DNA from: Anodontia alba
Lineage: Eukaryota > Mollusca > Bivalvia > Lucinida > Lucinidae
NCBI GenBank assembly: GCA_964016985.1
Contig: OZ024821.1
Coordinates: forward strand, 123,378,035-123,442,034
Direction of reading: 5' to 3'
Length of the DNA stretch: 64,000 nt
Below the pieces are notes generated by a model. That model made no database searches. It was not told the DNA's origin and worked only from the letters and a program-made list of their open reading frames with translations. Positions within the stretch are counted from its first letter, which is position 1; each line of letters opens with the position of its first letter. The position numbers and the translations under genes are program-made. Positions 55,461 through 63,954 of this stretch are shown in pieces.

Positions 55461-55885
55461 GGCACGAAAACACACCTATATAGTTTTTACCCCCCTTAAA
55501 CCCCACTTTTATACAGTAAAACTGGGGTTTACAGGGGTATACATTAGTTTTTCTTATTTCTGCTTAAAATATAGATTGTAGGTACTCGTTAGAACCGCCT
55601 CGCTGAGGCGGTTTTAACGAGTACCCATAATCTTGTTTTGAGCAGAAATTAGAAAAATCTAATGTATACCCCTGTATCAGAATTTTTTATCTGAATTTCC
55701 CAATTTTGGTTGTAAAATTTTCAATATATTTGAATGGGCGTGTTTTCGGTGAGGCGGTTCTAGCGAGTACCCACAATCTATGTTTTAAGCAGGAATATGA
55801 AAAATATCAGAATTTTTATCCGAAAATTTTCAGTTTTATGGAGGTGAAATTTTCTATATATTTTAATAGGCGTGTTTTCGTAATG
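55461..55885 (-). mobile_element. Palindromic MITE, family A, locus 13, chimera of one and a half copies
   Basis: A full copy ending GGGCGTGTTTTCG is fused directly to the inner half of another (GTGAGGCGGTTCTAGCGAGT to GGCGTGTTTTCGTAATG). Confidence 0.88.
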
Positions 55886-55974
55886 TTTGTATTGGAAACT
55901 CTTTCTTGTACTTCGAAATACTGACGTACGTTAGGTGTATTGCTAACGCCGATAGGAGTGCTTATAGGAAAAAT

Positions 55975-56170
55975 TCATAACTTTCAAGGGAGACAACTGT
56001 CATAACGGTTTTGCTGTCTTCTGAAATGGAGTCTACTCTAAACGGAAAGAGTTAGCTCCCTTACGCAAATGGTTTCTTTATAGAATATACCCCTACTCAG
56101 AAGGTACTCAGTGGAGTGAAGCAAACCGGAAGTAATAAAAGTCACCTCCCTTGTAAACTATGGCAAAAAA
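55975..56170 (+). mobile_element. Fold-back element, family B (inner arm lost)
   Basis: GGGAGACAACTGTCATAACG, CTTCTGAAATGGAGTCTACT, CTAAACGGAAAGAGTTAGCT, then a decayed return arm, AACCGGAAGTAATAAAAGTC and ACCTCCCTTGTA. Confidence 0.7.
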
Positions 56171-56309
56171 AAATCAACCACGCGTAACTAGTCCTCTTAA
56201 GAATTTCGGTGCAATGTAACAACCTGTTAAAATGAGAAAAAAAGTATATATACTATCCAATTTATTCTGCATTTTCTATGGATCTTTTAAAAGGTTCACT
56301 TTTTACATA

Positions 56310-56840
56310 ACGTATCTGACTTCACCACAGTTGGTGCCAAGCGCCAAGTGGCGGCCTTGAAACGCCTTCGCGTACTTCTTTGAAGTGTAGATTATATTTT
56401 GTGGTCCTTTGAGACCAGTGAGACCGTTTTGGGTCTATTGCAGAGCCGAATCTTTTTCTATTACTGCACATAAACTGTGAAACAGAGTCTCTGTTTATAT
56501 TTGTTTGGTGTGTCATTTCCAGGATCCGGTCGTTTCTACATCAAGAAAAGCTGGTCTAGTGCCTACAGTAACAGTTTAATGGCGCTCATATGACATATGA
56601 TATTACCTGCAAATAAAATTGTTTTAGCCCTTTCTGGTTATATTGAAAAAACGAATACCGCTTAAACCTTTTAGTTTTTCATTTTACTTCACTGTAGTTG
56701 CTGTTAAGTGTCATGTTGCGGCCGTAAAACGTCTCCTCGTACTTCATCATAGTGCAGATTATATTTTATTTCCTATGGTATCATTGAGCCCAATCTGGTC
56801 ACATTGAAAATCAAATACGGCTTAAGCCGGTGCAAGGGAG
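56310..56840. repeat. Two units of the 'GGCCGTAAAACGTCTCC' dispersed repeat
   Basis: CACAGTTGGTGCCAAGCG..GGCGGCCTTGAAACGCCTTC and CTGTAGTTGCTGTTAAGTG..TGCGGCCGTAAAACGTCTCC start the units about 360 bp apart. Each continues with TACTTC..AGATTATATTTT and a CATTGAGCCC/CAGTGAGACC segment. The family is also at 9840 and 40850. Confidence 0.65.
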
Positions 56841-56944
56841 GGGTGAGGCTGGGGTGGCGGCGTATACAGACTAGCAAAGTACATAGCTGTATATGAAGAA
56901 ACTCAATAAAACCGAGTCTCCGATTTTCATTCTTGTGTGTGTTC

Positions 56945-57465
56945 TTTGTTTCCAAAGACAACTTTTTATTCAATTGCAGATTAGATTAGTTAAACTCGTT
57001 CGATTCATTACGAAAACACGCCTATTCAAATATGTAGAAAAATTCACCTCCAAAAAACTGAAAATTTTCAGATAAAAAAACCTGATATTTTTCATATTTC
57101 TGCTCAAAACATAGATTGTGGGTACTCGTTAGAACCGCCTCGCCAAGGCGGTTCTAACGAGTACCCACAATCTATGTTTTGAGCAGAAATAAAAAAAATA
57201 ATGTATACCCCTGTAAACCCCAGTTTTACTATATAAAAGTGGGGTTTAAGGGGGTCAAAATTATATAAGTATGTTTTCGTAATGTGTTCATATAGTCTCA
57301 AAGAAAGGAAACAAAAAAGTTATGTTTATCTTTTAGATGTAAGTGTTTCCAAAGACAACCTTTTATAGTTTCATTCTATTGCAGATTAGGTAAACTCGTT
57401 CGATTGTTCATATAGTCTCAAAGAAAGGAAACAAAAAAGTTAAGTTTATCTTTTAGATGTAAGAG
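56945..57465 (+). repeat. Tandem duplication with MITE A locus 14 in the first copy only
   Basis: TTTCCAAAGACAACTTTTTA, TTGCAGATTAGATTAG and AAACTCGTTCGATT recur at 57350-57405. GTTCATATAGTCTCAAAGAA and TTATCTTTTAGATGTAAG recur at 57290 and 57406. In the second copy CGATT joins GTTCATATAG directly; in the first the MITE lies between them. Confidence 0.92.
57006..57284 (+). mobile_element. Palindromic MITE, family A, locus 14, with in-window empty site
   Basis: CATTACGAAAACACGCCTAT to GTATGTTTTCGTAATG. The empty counterpart at 57401-57410 shows that at most one base (T) was gained besides the element, so there is no normal target-site duplication. Confidence 0.93.
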
Positions 57466-57761
57466 TCAGCTCTTGAGTAATCAAGTTCGGCACGTTTCCG
57501 TGCTTCAGCCTCGGCGCGTGAGGTGTTGACCCCACCAAGTCGTAGCGCCCTCTCTGAGCCGCAATACCGGAAAACAATTGTACTTCAATTGTCAATTAAT
57601 TGTTGCACACAGGATAACAACACTGAGGGACAAGGGTCTCTTTACCGAAATAAAACTATCAATTAAGTAATAATGGGCCGCCTGCTGACAAAAAGGCCCT
57701 TAAGGCATATACGAATGGTGAAGCCCCAATACAGTTTGCGCAGCCACGTGTCAGGTCAAGA

Positions 57762-58046
57762 CATTACGAAAACACGCCTATTCAAATATATTGAAAATTT
57801 CACCGCCAAAAACTAAAAGTTTTTAAATAAAAATTCGGATATTTTTCATATTTCTGCTCTTAACATAGATTTTGGGTACTCGTTAGAACCGCCTTGCCGA
57901 GGCGGTTCTAACGAGTACGCACAATCTATGTTTTTGATCAGAAATAAGAATAATAATGTATAACCCTGTAAACCCCAGTTTTACAATATAAAAGTGGGGT
58001 TTAAGGGGTATGTTTTCGTAATGTCTATAGGTATGTTTTCGTGATG
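57762..58046 (+). mobile_element. Palindromic MITE, family A, locus 15, right end repeated
   Basis: It is complete. The right terminal segment (TATGTTTTCGTAATG / TATGTTTTCGTGATG) is present twice, 23 bp apart. Confidence 0.9.
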
Positions 58047-58374
58047 TCTTTGCTATTAGTACTATATCTTCAACAAGATCTCTATAGGCGCAGGTTGGTC
58101 TGGATCTTCGCTGTTTGCCTATGTTCTAAGGTCCCTTTTCGCAGCCACCGGCCCTAATTGTTATATGTCAGAGTTAATGATTACATATTCATATATATTA
58201 TAGTTAGTGCTTGAGATATGTGCTTGAGTCTAAAATTTCATACCGGAAAATTAGGGAAAACAAAGAGGGACGGTTCTTTGTTTTTCTAGTATGAAAGAGA
58301 CAGAAAGAAATTGGTTGTAACTACTCCTTAATCCAAGTTGCACTGCGTCTATTCAGTATGGTAACAAGTCTTTA

Positions 58375-58535
58375 GGGCCGTGTCAAGGGAAAAGCGCCTT
58401 CAAACATGCATAAAATGCGCATTCATATCATCCTGCACATGCGCAGTCTCATCCGGACATTTCCGGACATTGAAAAACCCTATAAAATCCAGTGATTCTG
58501 TTTGAAGAGAGCGAAGGCCCCGCATGTCACGGACC
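58375..58535. mobile_element. Family P double-hairpin MITE, decayed
   Basis: GGGCCGTGTCAAGGGAAAAG, CGCCTTCAAACATGCA, CACATGCGCAGTCTCATCCG and GAGAGCGAAGGCCCCGCATG. It matches the left half of 46800-47055. 58535-58815 has nothing recognised except a short GTT run. Confidence 0.55.
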
Positions 58536-58816
58536 AATTTTGATGCGCACCCACTCCTTCTCACTCCACTGATTTCCTCATAATTAATAAAGAGAACTGG
58601 GGTATATATTATCAGGCAAATTTTCAGAATTTTGCAGTTTTAAATAATTACATCTTTAATTGTTTATTATGTGTACCAGTCTTTCAGTCTTTTGTACTGC
58701 AAAATCTAATTTAATCTGATTAATACCAAATTATTCACCGTTTTTATTTTTTGTCGGTTTTATTGTTGTTGTTGTTGTTTGTAGGAGGTGTTGGGAAAGT
58801 GGTCATTTCGTATATC

Positions 58817-59094
58817 CATCACGAAAACATGCCTATATAATTTTGACCCCCTTAAACCCCACTTTAATAGTAAAACTGGGGTTTACAGGGGTATACATTA
58901 GTTTTTCTTATTTCTGCTCAAAAACATAGATTGTGGGTACTCGTTAGAACCGCCTCGGCGAGGCGGTTCTAACGAGTACCCACAATCTATGTTTTGAGCA
59001 GAAATATGAAAAATATCAAAAACTTTTATTTGAAAATTTTCATTTTCTGGTGGTAAAATTTTCAATATATTTGAATAGGCATGTTTTCATAATG
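58817..59094 (-). mobile_element. Palindromic MITE, family A, locus 16
   Basis: CATCACGAAAACATGCCTAT to GGCATGTTTTCATAATG, with a complete stem. It ends about 195 bp before hhex exon 2. Confidence 0.93.
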
Positions 59095-59288
59095 AAAATA
59101 GTACTGAAATTTGATGGATTACACAGTTATAGAAAAAGGTGGCAGATAATTACATGTAGTTAAATATTCTTTTCTTATTTCTCCATAAAAACAAACATAT
59201 CTTGTGGGTATTTATTAGAAGCAAGACGCGTTTTACATATACATGCTTTGTGCATGCATAATTTGATCTCTATTCTTTTCTTTTGCAG

Positions 59289-59476
59289 TTTACCCAAACA
59301 GGCCGTTTTTCTGGCATCCGTTTCTTCAAAGGCCTATGCATAAGCGGAAGGGTGGACAGGTTCGGTTTTCCAACGACCAGACAGTGGATTTAGAGAAAAA
59401 GTTTGAATCACAAAAGTACCTGTCACCTCCAGAGCGAAAACGACTAGCTAAGTCTTTACAACTTACAGAAAGACAG
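59289..59476 (+). CDS. hhex: hhex exon 2: conserved linker and homeodomain helices 1-2
   Basis: It encodes the rest of codon 262 and residues 263-324. [20 protein letters not shown] matches the vertebrate HHEX lead-in ([20 protein letters not shown]) almost residue for residue. [20 protein letters not shown] and [17 protein letters not shown] are helices 1 and 2 with the diagnostic Hex residues. The homeodomain spans about 281-340. The donor CAG|GTATCT follows Gln324 in phase 0, inside the homeodomain, at the conserved HHEX intron position. A long AAT/ATT microsatellite begins only 18 bp after the donor, so read-through ORFs there are not coding. Confidence 0.97.
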
Positions 59477-59493
59477 GTATCTATCAGACCCTT

Positions 59494-59494
59494 A

Positions 59495-59551
<57 letters not shown>

Positions 59552-59682
59552 GAAAATGATAATAATACTAATTATTATTATTATTACATGTGCCGAGGCT
59601 CATGTAATAATAATAATAATAAAAATAATAATAACTATAATAATAATAACAATACTATTATTATTAATAATAATAATAATAA

Positions 59683-59731
<49 letters not shown>

Positions 59732-59732
59732 G
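59494..59732. repeat. (AAT)n/(ATT)n microsatellite at the start of hhex intron 2
   Basis: Runs of AAT at 59494-59550 and 59608-59680 and of ATT up to about 59732 are complementary, so the transcript could fold into a long A-U hairpin beside the exon 2 donor. A weak family P arm (GCGAAGACTCAGATCA) follows at about 59775. Confidence 0.9.
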
Positions 59733-59914
59733 GGTCGAGGCACAGCATTTCCTACCAGATTGCATCTGCGCCAAGCGAAGACTCAGATCAACATGGGCAT
59801 CCGTGCATTTTGATCAGAACCTTAGCGGGCCATGGGTGGCCAAGGATGAAAAATTCCTACAAACAGACAGAGAAGCATGCTAAGCTTAAATTGTTTCTCT
59901 TTTTTACCCTTTAA

Positions 59915-60114
59915 CCTTTAGCACTCTGGGTAAAATCAGCGAGTGGCAAATTGATTATAGTTTTCTTACATTTCCCAGAAAACAGGACAAAACATTTTAT
60001 TCAAGTTGTGTTCTTAGGTGGTAATTCATATGAAATGTCAGGCCCTATTTCTCGTGAAAAACAAGGAAAATGTTCTCTCTTGAATATTTTACGCAGCATG
60101 CTAAGAGCAAAGCG
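59915..60114. mobile_element. TTAA-flanked fold-back element, family D
   Basis: TTAA at 59911-59914 and 60115-60118. CCTTTAGCACTCTGGGTAAA to GCAGCATGCTAAGAGCAAAG, with CATATGAAATGTCAGGCCCT inside. An AAT run follows at 60117-60154. Confidence 0.82.
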
Positions 60115-60118
60115 TTAA

Positions 60119-60149
<31 letters not shown>

Positions 60150-60444
60150 AATAATTCACACTAGATACCAATTTTAAACTTTTATTTTAGACCGAAATTC
60201 ATAAGCAAATGAAATGTTCCAGCCACACATTTTCGCTTTAACCATTTAAGACTAACTGAACTGCCCCACACTATTTATTGGAAGAGTCGAATTTCAATTT
60301 TAGGTATGTCAGGCTATGTGATGTAGATACTCCTAGAGAAAAAAAAATGGCGAAACTATTTGCAAACAGTGGCGACCCTGGTCAGACGCCGCTTTCCGCT
60401 TGTTCATTCTTTCTGAAATTTTCACAAAATTTTCGCAAATTTAA

Positions 60445-60640
60445 CCCTTAAAGCGCTAAGGAAAATGTAGCAGGCGTCATTCTATTTTTTTATTATTATT
60501 ATTTATTATTTTTCAGAGAAAATAACGTGAAATTTCATGTGAATCGTCTACTTGGCATGAAAGGTCAAGCCTTATTTTCTCTGAAAAATACCAAAGATTC
60601 AACATGTCGTCTGATGCAGTTGTGATTAGCAATTTAAGGG
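60445..60640. mobile_element. TTAA-flanked fold-back element, family D, piggyBac-like ends
   Basis: TTAA at 60441-60444 and 60641-60644. The ends CCCTTAAAGCGCTAAG and GATTAGCAATTTAAGGG are inverted repeats. GTAGCAGGCGTCATTCT, TTCATGTGAATCGTCTAC, TTGGCATGAAAGGTCAAGCC and AACATGTCGTCTGATGC are inside. It lies 50 bp before exon 3. Confidence 0.85.
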
Positions 60641-60694
60641 TTAACACAATTATTATAAATGTTTCATAATATTTATTCCATAATTTTATTCCAG

Positions 60695-60745
60695 GTAAAG
60701 ACTTGGTTTCAAAACAGAAGGGCAAAATGGCGCAGATTAAAGCAG
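60695..60745 (+). CDS. hhex: hhex exon 3: homeodomain recognition helix
   Basis: Seventeen codons, VKTWFQNRRAKWRRLKQ, are the third (DNA-contacting) helix, identical in form to vertebrate HHEX. They include W328, F329, Q330 (homeodomain position 50), N331 and R333. It is bounded by TTCCAG and AAGCAG|GTATGT, both in phase 0. The micro-exon size of 51 bases fits the conserved HHEX gene structure. Confidence 0.97.
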
Positions 60746-60782
60746 GTATGTAACTTGTCGTGCTATTTGTGTTATTTGATAT

Positions 60783-60962
60783 ACAGTAAAACCTGTCTTA
60801 TAGACCACCTGCGTAAAACAATCACTTCTATTAAGAGGCCACAGTTTCGGTTCCCTTAAAAGTCAAATATGTGTAAATTTACCCATATTTAGCAAACACC
60901 CGTATTAAACAACCAGTTTTCGGCTTTCTGTTAGGTGTCTGCTTAACACAGGTCTGACAGTA
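60783..60962. mobile_element. mariner-like MITE with CAGTAAAACCTGTC ends and TA flanks
   Basis: TA + CAGTAAAACCTGTCTTA at the left and TTAACACAGGTCTGACAG + TA at the right. It is non-coding and lies in hhex intron 3. Confidence 0.72.
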
Positions 60963-61002
60963 TACAATCGGGAGTCTACCGAATTCGGACTTTCACGTTT
61001 GA

Positions 61003-61325
61003 ACAAACATTGTAGACACAAATCAGACGCCGCAGAACCATCACGAAAACTTGCCTATATAATTTTGACCCCCTTGAACCCCACTTAAATATAGTAAAAC
61101 TGGGGTTTACATTATTTTTCTAATTTATGCTCAAAAACATAGATCGTGGGTACTCGTTAGAACCGCCTCGCCGAGGCGGTTCTAACGAGTACCCACAATC
61201 TATGTTTTGAGCAGAAATATGAAAAATATCAGGATTTATCTGAAAACTTTCAGTTTTAGGTCGTGAATTTATAAATATATTTGAATAGGCGTGTTTTCGT
61301 AATGGGGCGTCTGTTTGCCACTCTT
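61003..61325. mobile_element. Palindrome Q split by MITE A locus 17
   Basis: Left half: AACAAACATTGTAGACACAA + ATCAGACGCCGCAGAAC. Right half after the MITE: GGGCGTCTGTTTGCC. The MITE (61039-61304, reverse orientation, CATCACGAAAACTTGCC to GGCGTGTTTTCGTAATG) lies at the loop of the palindrome. Rejoining the halves shows no target duplication. Confidence 0.85.
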
Positions 61326-61467
61326 GCATCAATTTTCAGACATATTACCAGATAGTAAAATAGATTTGTTCAATATGGAAACGTGTAGTGAGAGGCTCAG
61401 GTGCCCGAATATTTGGAATAAGTCTGGCATATGCTAAATACCATGTAGTGTAAAATATTTCTTTGAT

Positions 61468-61735
61468 AAGTGATCCCGACGCAGTGCGTAATAAAGGGGA
61501 AAGGATGCACTTTCAGGGGAGGCAACTTTATCAAAACTGACTTTATCTCCCTTCTGAAAAGAGATCTACTCTTAAAGGAAAGAATTTGCTCCTTGGGAGC
61601 AAATTCTCTCCTTTTAGAGTAGACCGTCTCTCGGAAGGGACTTGATGTGCAGGAAAGCAAACGGGAAGTCACAGAAGTCGTCTCCCTTATCAGAAATGGC
61701 GGAACAATCTGTCAAGTGTATCATTTTTCCTTATA
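61468..61735 (+). mobile_element. Fold-back element, family B, twin of 55108
   Basis: It has the same order and same flanking bases as 55108-55385, including AAGTGATCCCGACGCAGT before the stem and GGCGGAACAATCTGTCA after it, with about 15 differences. The stem arms here are TACTCTTAAAGGAAAGAATT / AATTCTCTCCTTTTAGAGTA. 61740-62045 after it holds nothing recognised. Confidence 0.88.
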
Positions 61736-62054
61736 CTGAGTTTCATAGGGTAATATAAACTCAGCAGTAACTATTTTCGTTGGTTCTGTGGACGTCAAAT
61801 ATGAAAAATGTGCAAAGAAATATGTATTTGTTCTGATTGGCGGCTGCGTTACAATTGCAGAATACAACTGTGTGGTTTGAATATCATGTAAATGAAGCTA
61901 AATGCTGGTATATAAAATACGCTGTAGTTACAGTGTTCGTGCAACGTCTGTGTGTTATCACATACGTCCGAAATTATATTATTTCGGGTGTTGAATATCG
62001 TTTAAACTATGTTTAACTGTAGTTAATTTAGAAGGTTCAGCCTTACTCGTTTAA

Positions 62055-62263
62055 ATGCGTAGCACTCTGGATACTGGGTACATGTAAAATTTTCAGCAGG
62101 AGACATTTTGAACAATTTCTCTTATTATTTCCCAAAAAGTAGTCTTTGGCACTTCATGAAAACTGTCTCAATGTGCATGTTGTGTCAAAGCCTATTTTCG
62201 GGAAAAAAGATAAGAAAACTATCGATTTGTCCTTTACTTAATTTGTCCAGAGAGTTGTTAAGG
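62055..62263. mobile_element. Fold-back element, family D
   Basis: TTAA at 62051 and 62264. TGCGTAGCACTCTGGATACT, TTCAGCAGGAGACATTTTGA, ATGTGCATGTTGTGTCAAAG and GTCCAGAGAGTTGTTAAGG. The arms are diverged. Confidence 0.65.
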
Positions 62264-62410
62264 TTAAGAGATTTAAATAATATTGTTGATAATATTAAGT
62301 GTGGAGAAAATAAAAGCAGGAAGTGACAGAAATTGTGCCCTTTGTAAACTGTCAGTAACTCTATCGTGTGTTTCCAGTCCATTTATTTTTGTCTTCTTTA
62401 ACTTAAACAG

Positions 62411-62569
62411 GAAACACCAACGCCAGAGAAAACCGGGGAAGACAATACTGAAAGTATGAAAGACAAAGATTCAAGTGAACTATGCCAAACTAGTTCGGAT
62501 GAAGAAGATACAATGGACAATGAAAATGACGACATGGATGACGTCATTGATGTTGGGGAGGAAATGTAG
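62411..62569 (+). CDS. hhex: hhex exon 4: acidic C-terminal tail
   Basis: After the acceptor AAACAG it encodes residues 342-393 and the stop TAG. The tail is Glu/Asp/Ser-rich (SSDEEDTMDNENDDMDD and VIDVGEEM), as in vertebrate HHEX, whose C-terminus is also acidic and ends near DxEVDIEGD. Phase 0 with exon 3. The last 18 codons and following UTR are repeated downstream (62720 and about 62937), so this end of the gene has been locally duplicated. Possible poly(A) signals AATAAA are at 62622, 62670, 62932 and 63032. Confidence 0.93.
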   Translation, partial: ETPTPEKTGEDNTESMKDKDSSELCQTSSDEEDTMDNENDDMDDVIDVGEEM

Positions 62570-62621
62570 GAAGCAAAATTAAGAAAAACGAAATTGGTGA
62601 CGTTTCTGAAGCGGGTGCTGA

Positions 62622-62627
62622 AATAAA
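62622..62627 (+). terminator. hhex: hhex candidate polyadenylation signal AATAAA (first of several)
   Basis: It is the first AATAAA after the stop, 53 nt downstream. Others follow at 62670, 62932 and 63032, partly because the 3' flank is a tandem duplication. Which is used cannot be told from sequence. Confidence 0.45.
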
Positions 62628-62713
62628 AATCATTCCAATATGATGACCTTAGCGATGTTCGCTAAGTTAAATAAAAGCTAAAATTAATAAGGGGATTTAT
62701 AACGTCCGGTCTT

Positions 62714-63040
62714 GAGAAAGTCTGATGCAATGGACAATGAAAATGACGAAATTAGTGACGCTGTTGATGTTGGGAAGGAAATGTAGGAAATAATTGTAAG
62801 AAAACAAAACGGATGACGTTGTTCAAGCTGATGCAGAAATCGAAAACATTGCAATAGATGAACTTAGAAAGCTTTGCTAAGATATGTAAAAGAAGAAACT
62901 GAAGATATATATAGTGTTGAAGAAGTTTAGCAATAAAATGACGAAACTGGAAAGGTAATTGATGTTCATGGCGAATTTCAGACAACGAAATATTACAGAG
63001 GACGAAATTACTGATGTAAATGGGACAGTGTAATAAAAAA
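62714..63040 (+). pseudogene. Two decayed tandem copies of the hhex exon 4 end
   Basis: 62720-62890 repeats 62503-62665 at an offset of 217 bp, with CAATGGACAATGAAAATGAC exact and then a reading MDNENDEISDAVDVGKEM followed by TAG, matching MDNENDDMDDVIDVGEEM and TAG. A third, weaker copy starts near 62935 (AAAATGACGAAACTGG..AATTGATGTT). No splice acceptor is evident before either copy, so they are probably untranslated. Confidence 0.8.
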
Positions 63041-63144
63041 CATATTCCATGCCTATGTATTAAACGTGATGGTTGTACAAGCAAAAACAGATGGTACTGT
63101 TACCGTGATTTAAAGAACTAGTTCCATGGAAGACAAATTAAGGT

Positions 63145-63335
63145 GAAGGGATGCACATTCAAGGAAAGCAACTCGGTTAAAATTATTTTGCCTCTCTTCT
63201 AAAAAGCGCCTAGTCTAAAGGAAAAGAATTTGCTCCTAGGGGAGCAAATTCTAAGCTTTTAGTGTAGACCCCTTTTCAGAAGATACATGTGTGTAGGATT
63301 GCAAACAGGAAATCACAAAAGTTTTCTTCCCTCGT
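63145..63335 (+). mobile_element. Fold-back element, family B
   Basis: GGATGCACATTCAAGGAAAG, CTTCTAAAAAGCGCCTAGTC, AAGAATTTGCTCC / GGAGCAAATTCTAAGC, TTTTAGTGTAGACCCCTTTT and CAAACAGGAAATCACAAAAG. Confidence 0.78.
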
Positions 63336-63574
63336 AGAATGATATAGAACAAAGGATGGCATAATTAATCGGGTAATCAATTAATCGATCGATAAATTCC
63401 GCAAAAATGATTATCGTTACTGATTTGCTAATAATCGATTATTTGATTTCTGTGTCTGCTACATTATCGTATTTATCCTAAGGATTCGGAGAACTTAACT
63501 GTTTACCATACTTGTTCTAAATTTTAACAAGTACGATTTACTACCCATTGTATCTAAAAGTAGATGAATGAGTG

Positions 63575-63641
63575 GCAAACAGTGTAGACCCTGATGAGAC
63601 GCCGCGATCTGCGGCGTCTCATCTGGGTCTACACTGTTTGC
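63575..63641. repeat. 67 bp palindrome, core type Q
   Basis: GCAAACAGTGTAGACCCTGA + TGAGACGCCGC and the complement around GATCT. It is flanked by GATGAATGAGTG and CTCAGGCCTGTCGGGCGAAT, as at 41248 and 49624. The surroundings (63360-63790) carry several ATAATCGATTATCG-type segments that may be a further decayed inverted repeat. Confidence 0.85.
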
Positions 63642-63954
63642 TCAGGCCTGTCGGGCGAATACATACGGTAAACAGTCAGACAGTAAGCCAGAAAGGTAAG
63701 AATATGACCAGATCTTCACTGATTACTAAACGATTATCGATCAGAATGGCAGGACTAATAATCGATTATCGTCTTAGCCCTGATTGGCCAGTCCTACATA
63801 AAACCTATTAAATGTATCAAGTTCCCTGAAAGCCAAACCATCAGCAAGCATCCATGTAAGATGAAATATGTACGTAAGATGAATCCTCGATATCCCAGTG
63901 AAATACATTTACTAAAGCAGAAAATAGGTGAACAGATACATCTGTATTTTTTCC

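Larger units (their letters stand above)
40392..59288 (+). other. hhex: hhex intron 1 (18.9 kb)
   Basis: The donor is GTGAGT and the acceptor TTTTGCAG. Phase 1 is kept: G from exon 1 plus TT from exon 2 make Val262. The intron is mostly MITEs of families A, B, D, P and T, plus microsatellites; no nested host gene is seen. Repeat-poor islands are noted at 43520-44400, 48760-49200, 50900-51760 and 53260-54460; these would be the places to look for enhancers. Confidence 0.9.

Noticed and set aside
57104..57301. ORFs with KPHFYIVKLGFTGVYIIF.. peptides seen at many loci
   Set aside because: They come from family A MITEs in either orientation. The conserved peptide reflects DNA conservation of the element; the frame includes the palindrome and has no consistent start.
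59336..59914. 192-residue ORF starting within hhex exon 2
   Set aside because: Only the first 47 codons are coding; after the donor it reads into the AAT microsatellite (poly-Asn) and a repeat.
26468..61304. CRISPR-like pattern: repeated palindromes with variable spacing
   Set aside because: Copies are 1-8 kb apart, occur in both orientations and have terminal inverted repeats; this is a dispersed MITE in an animal genome.
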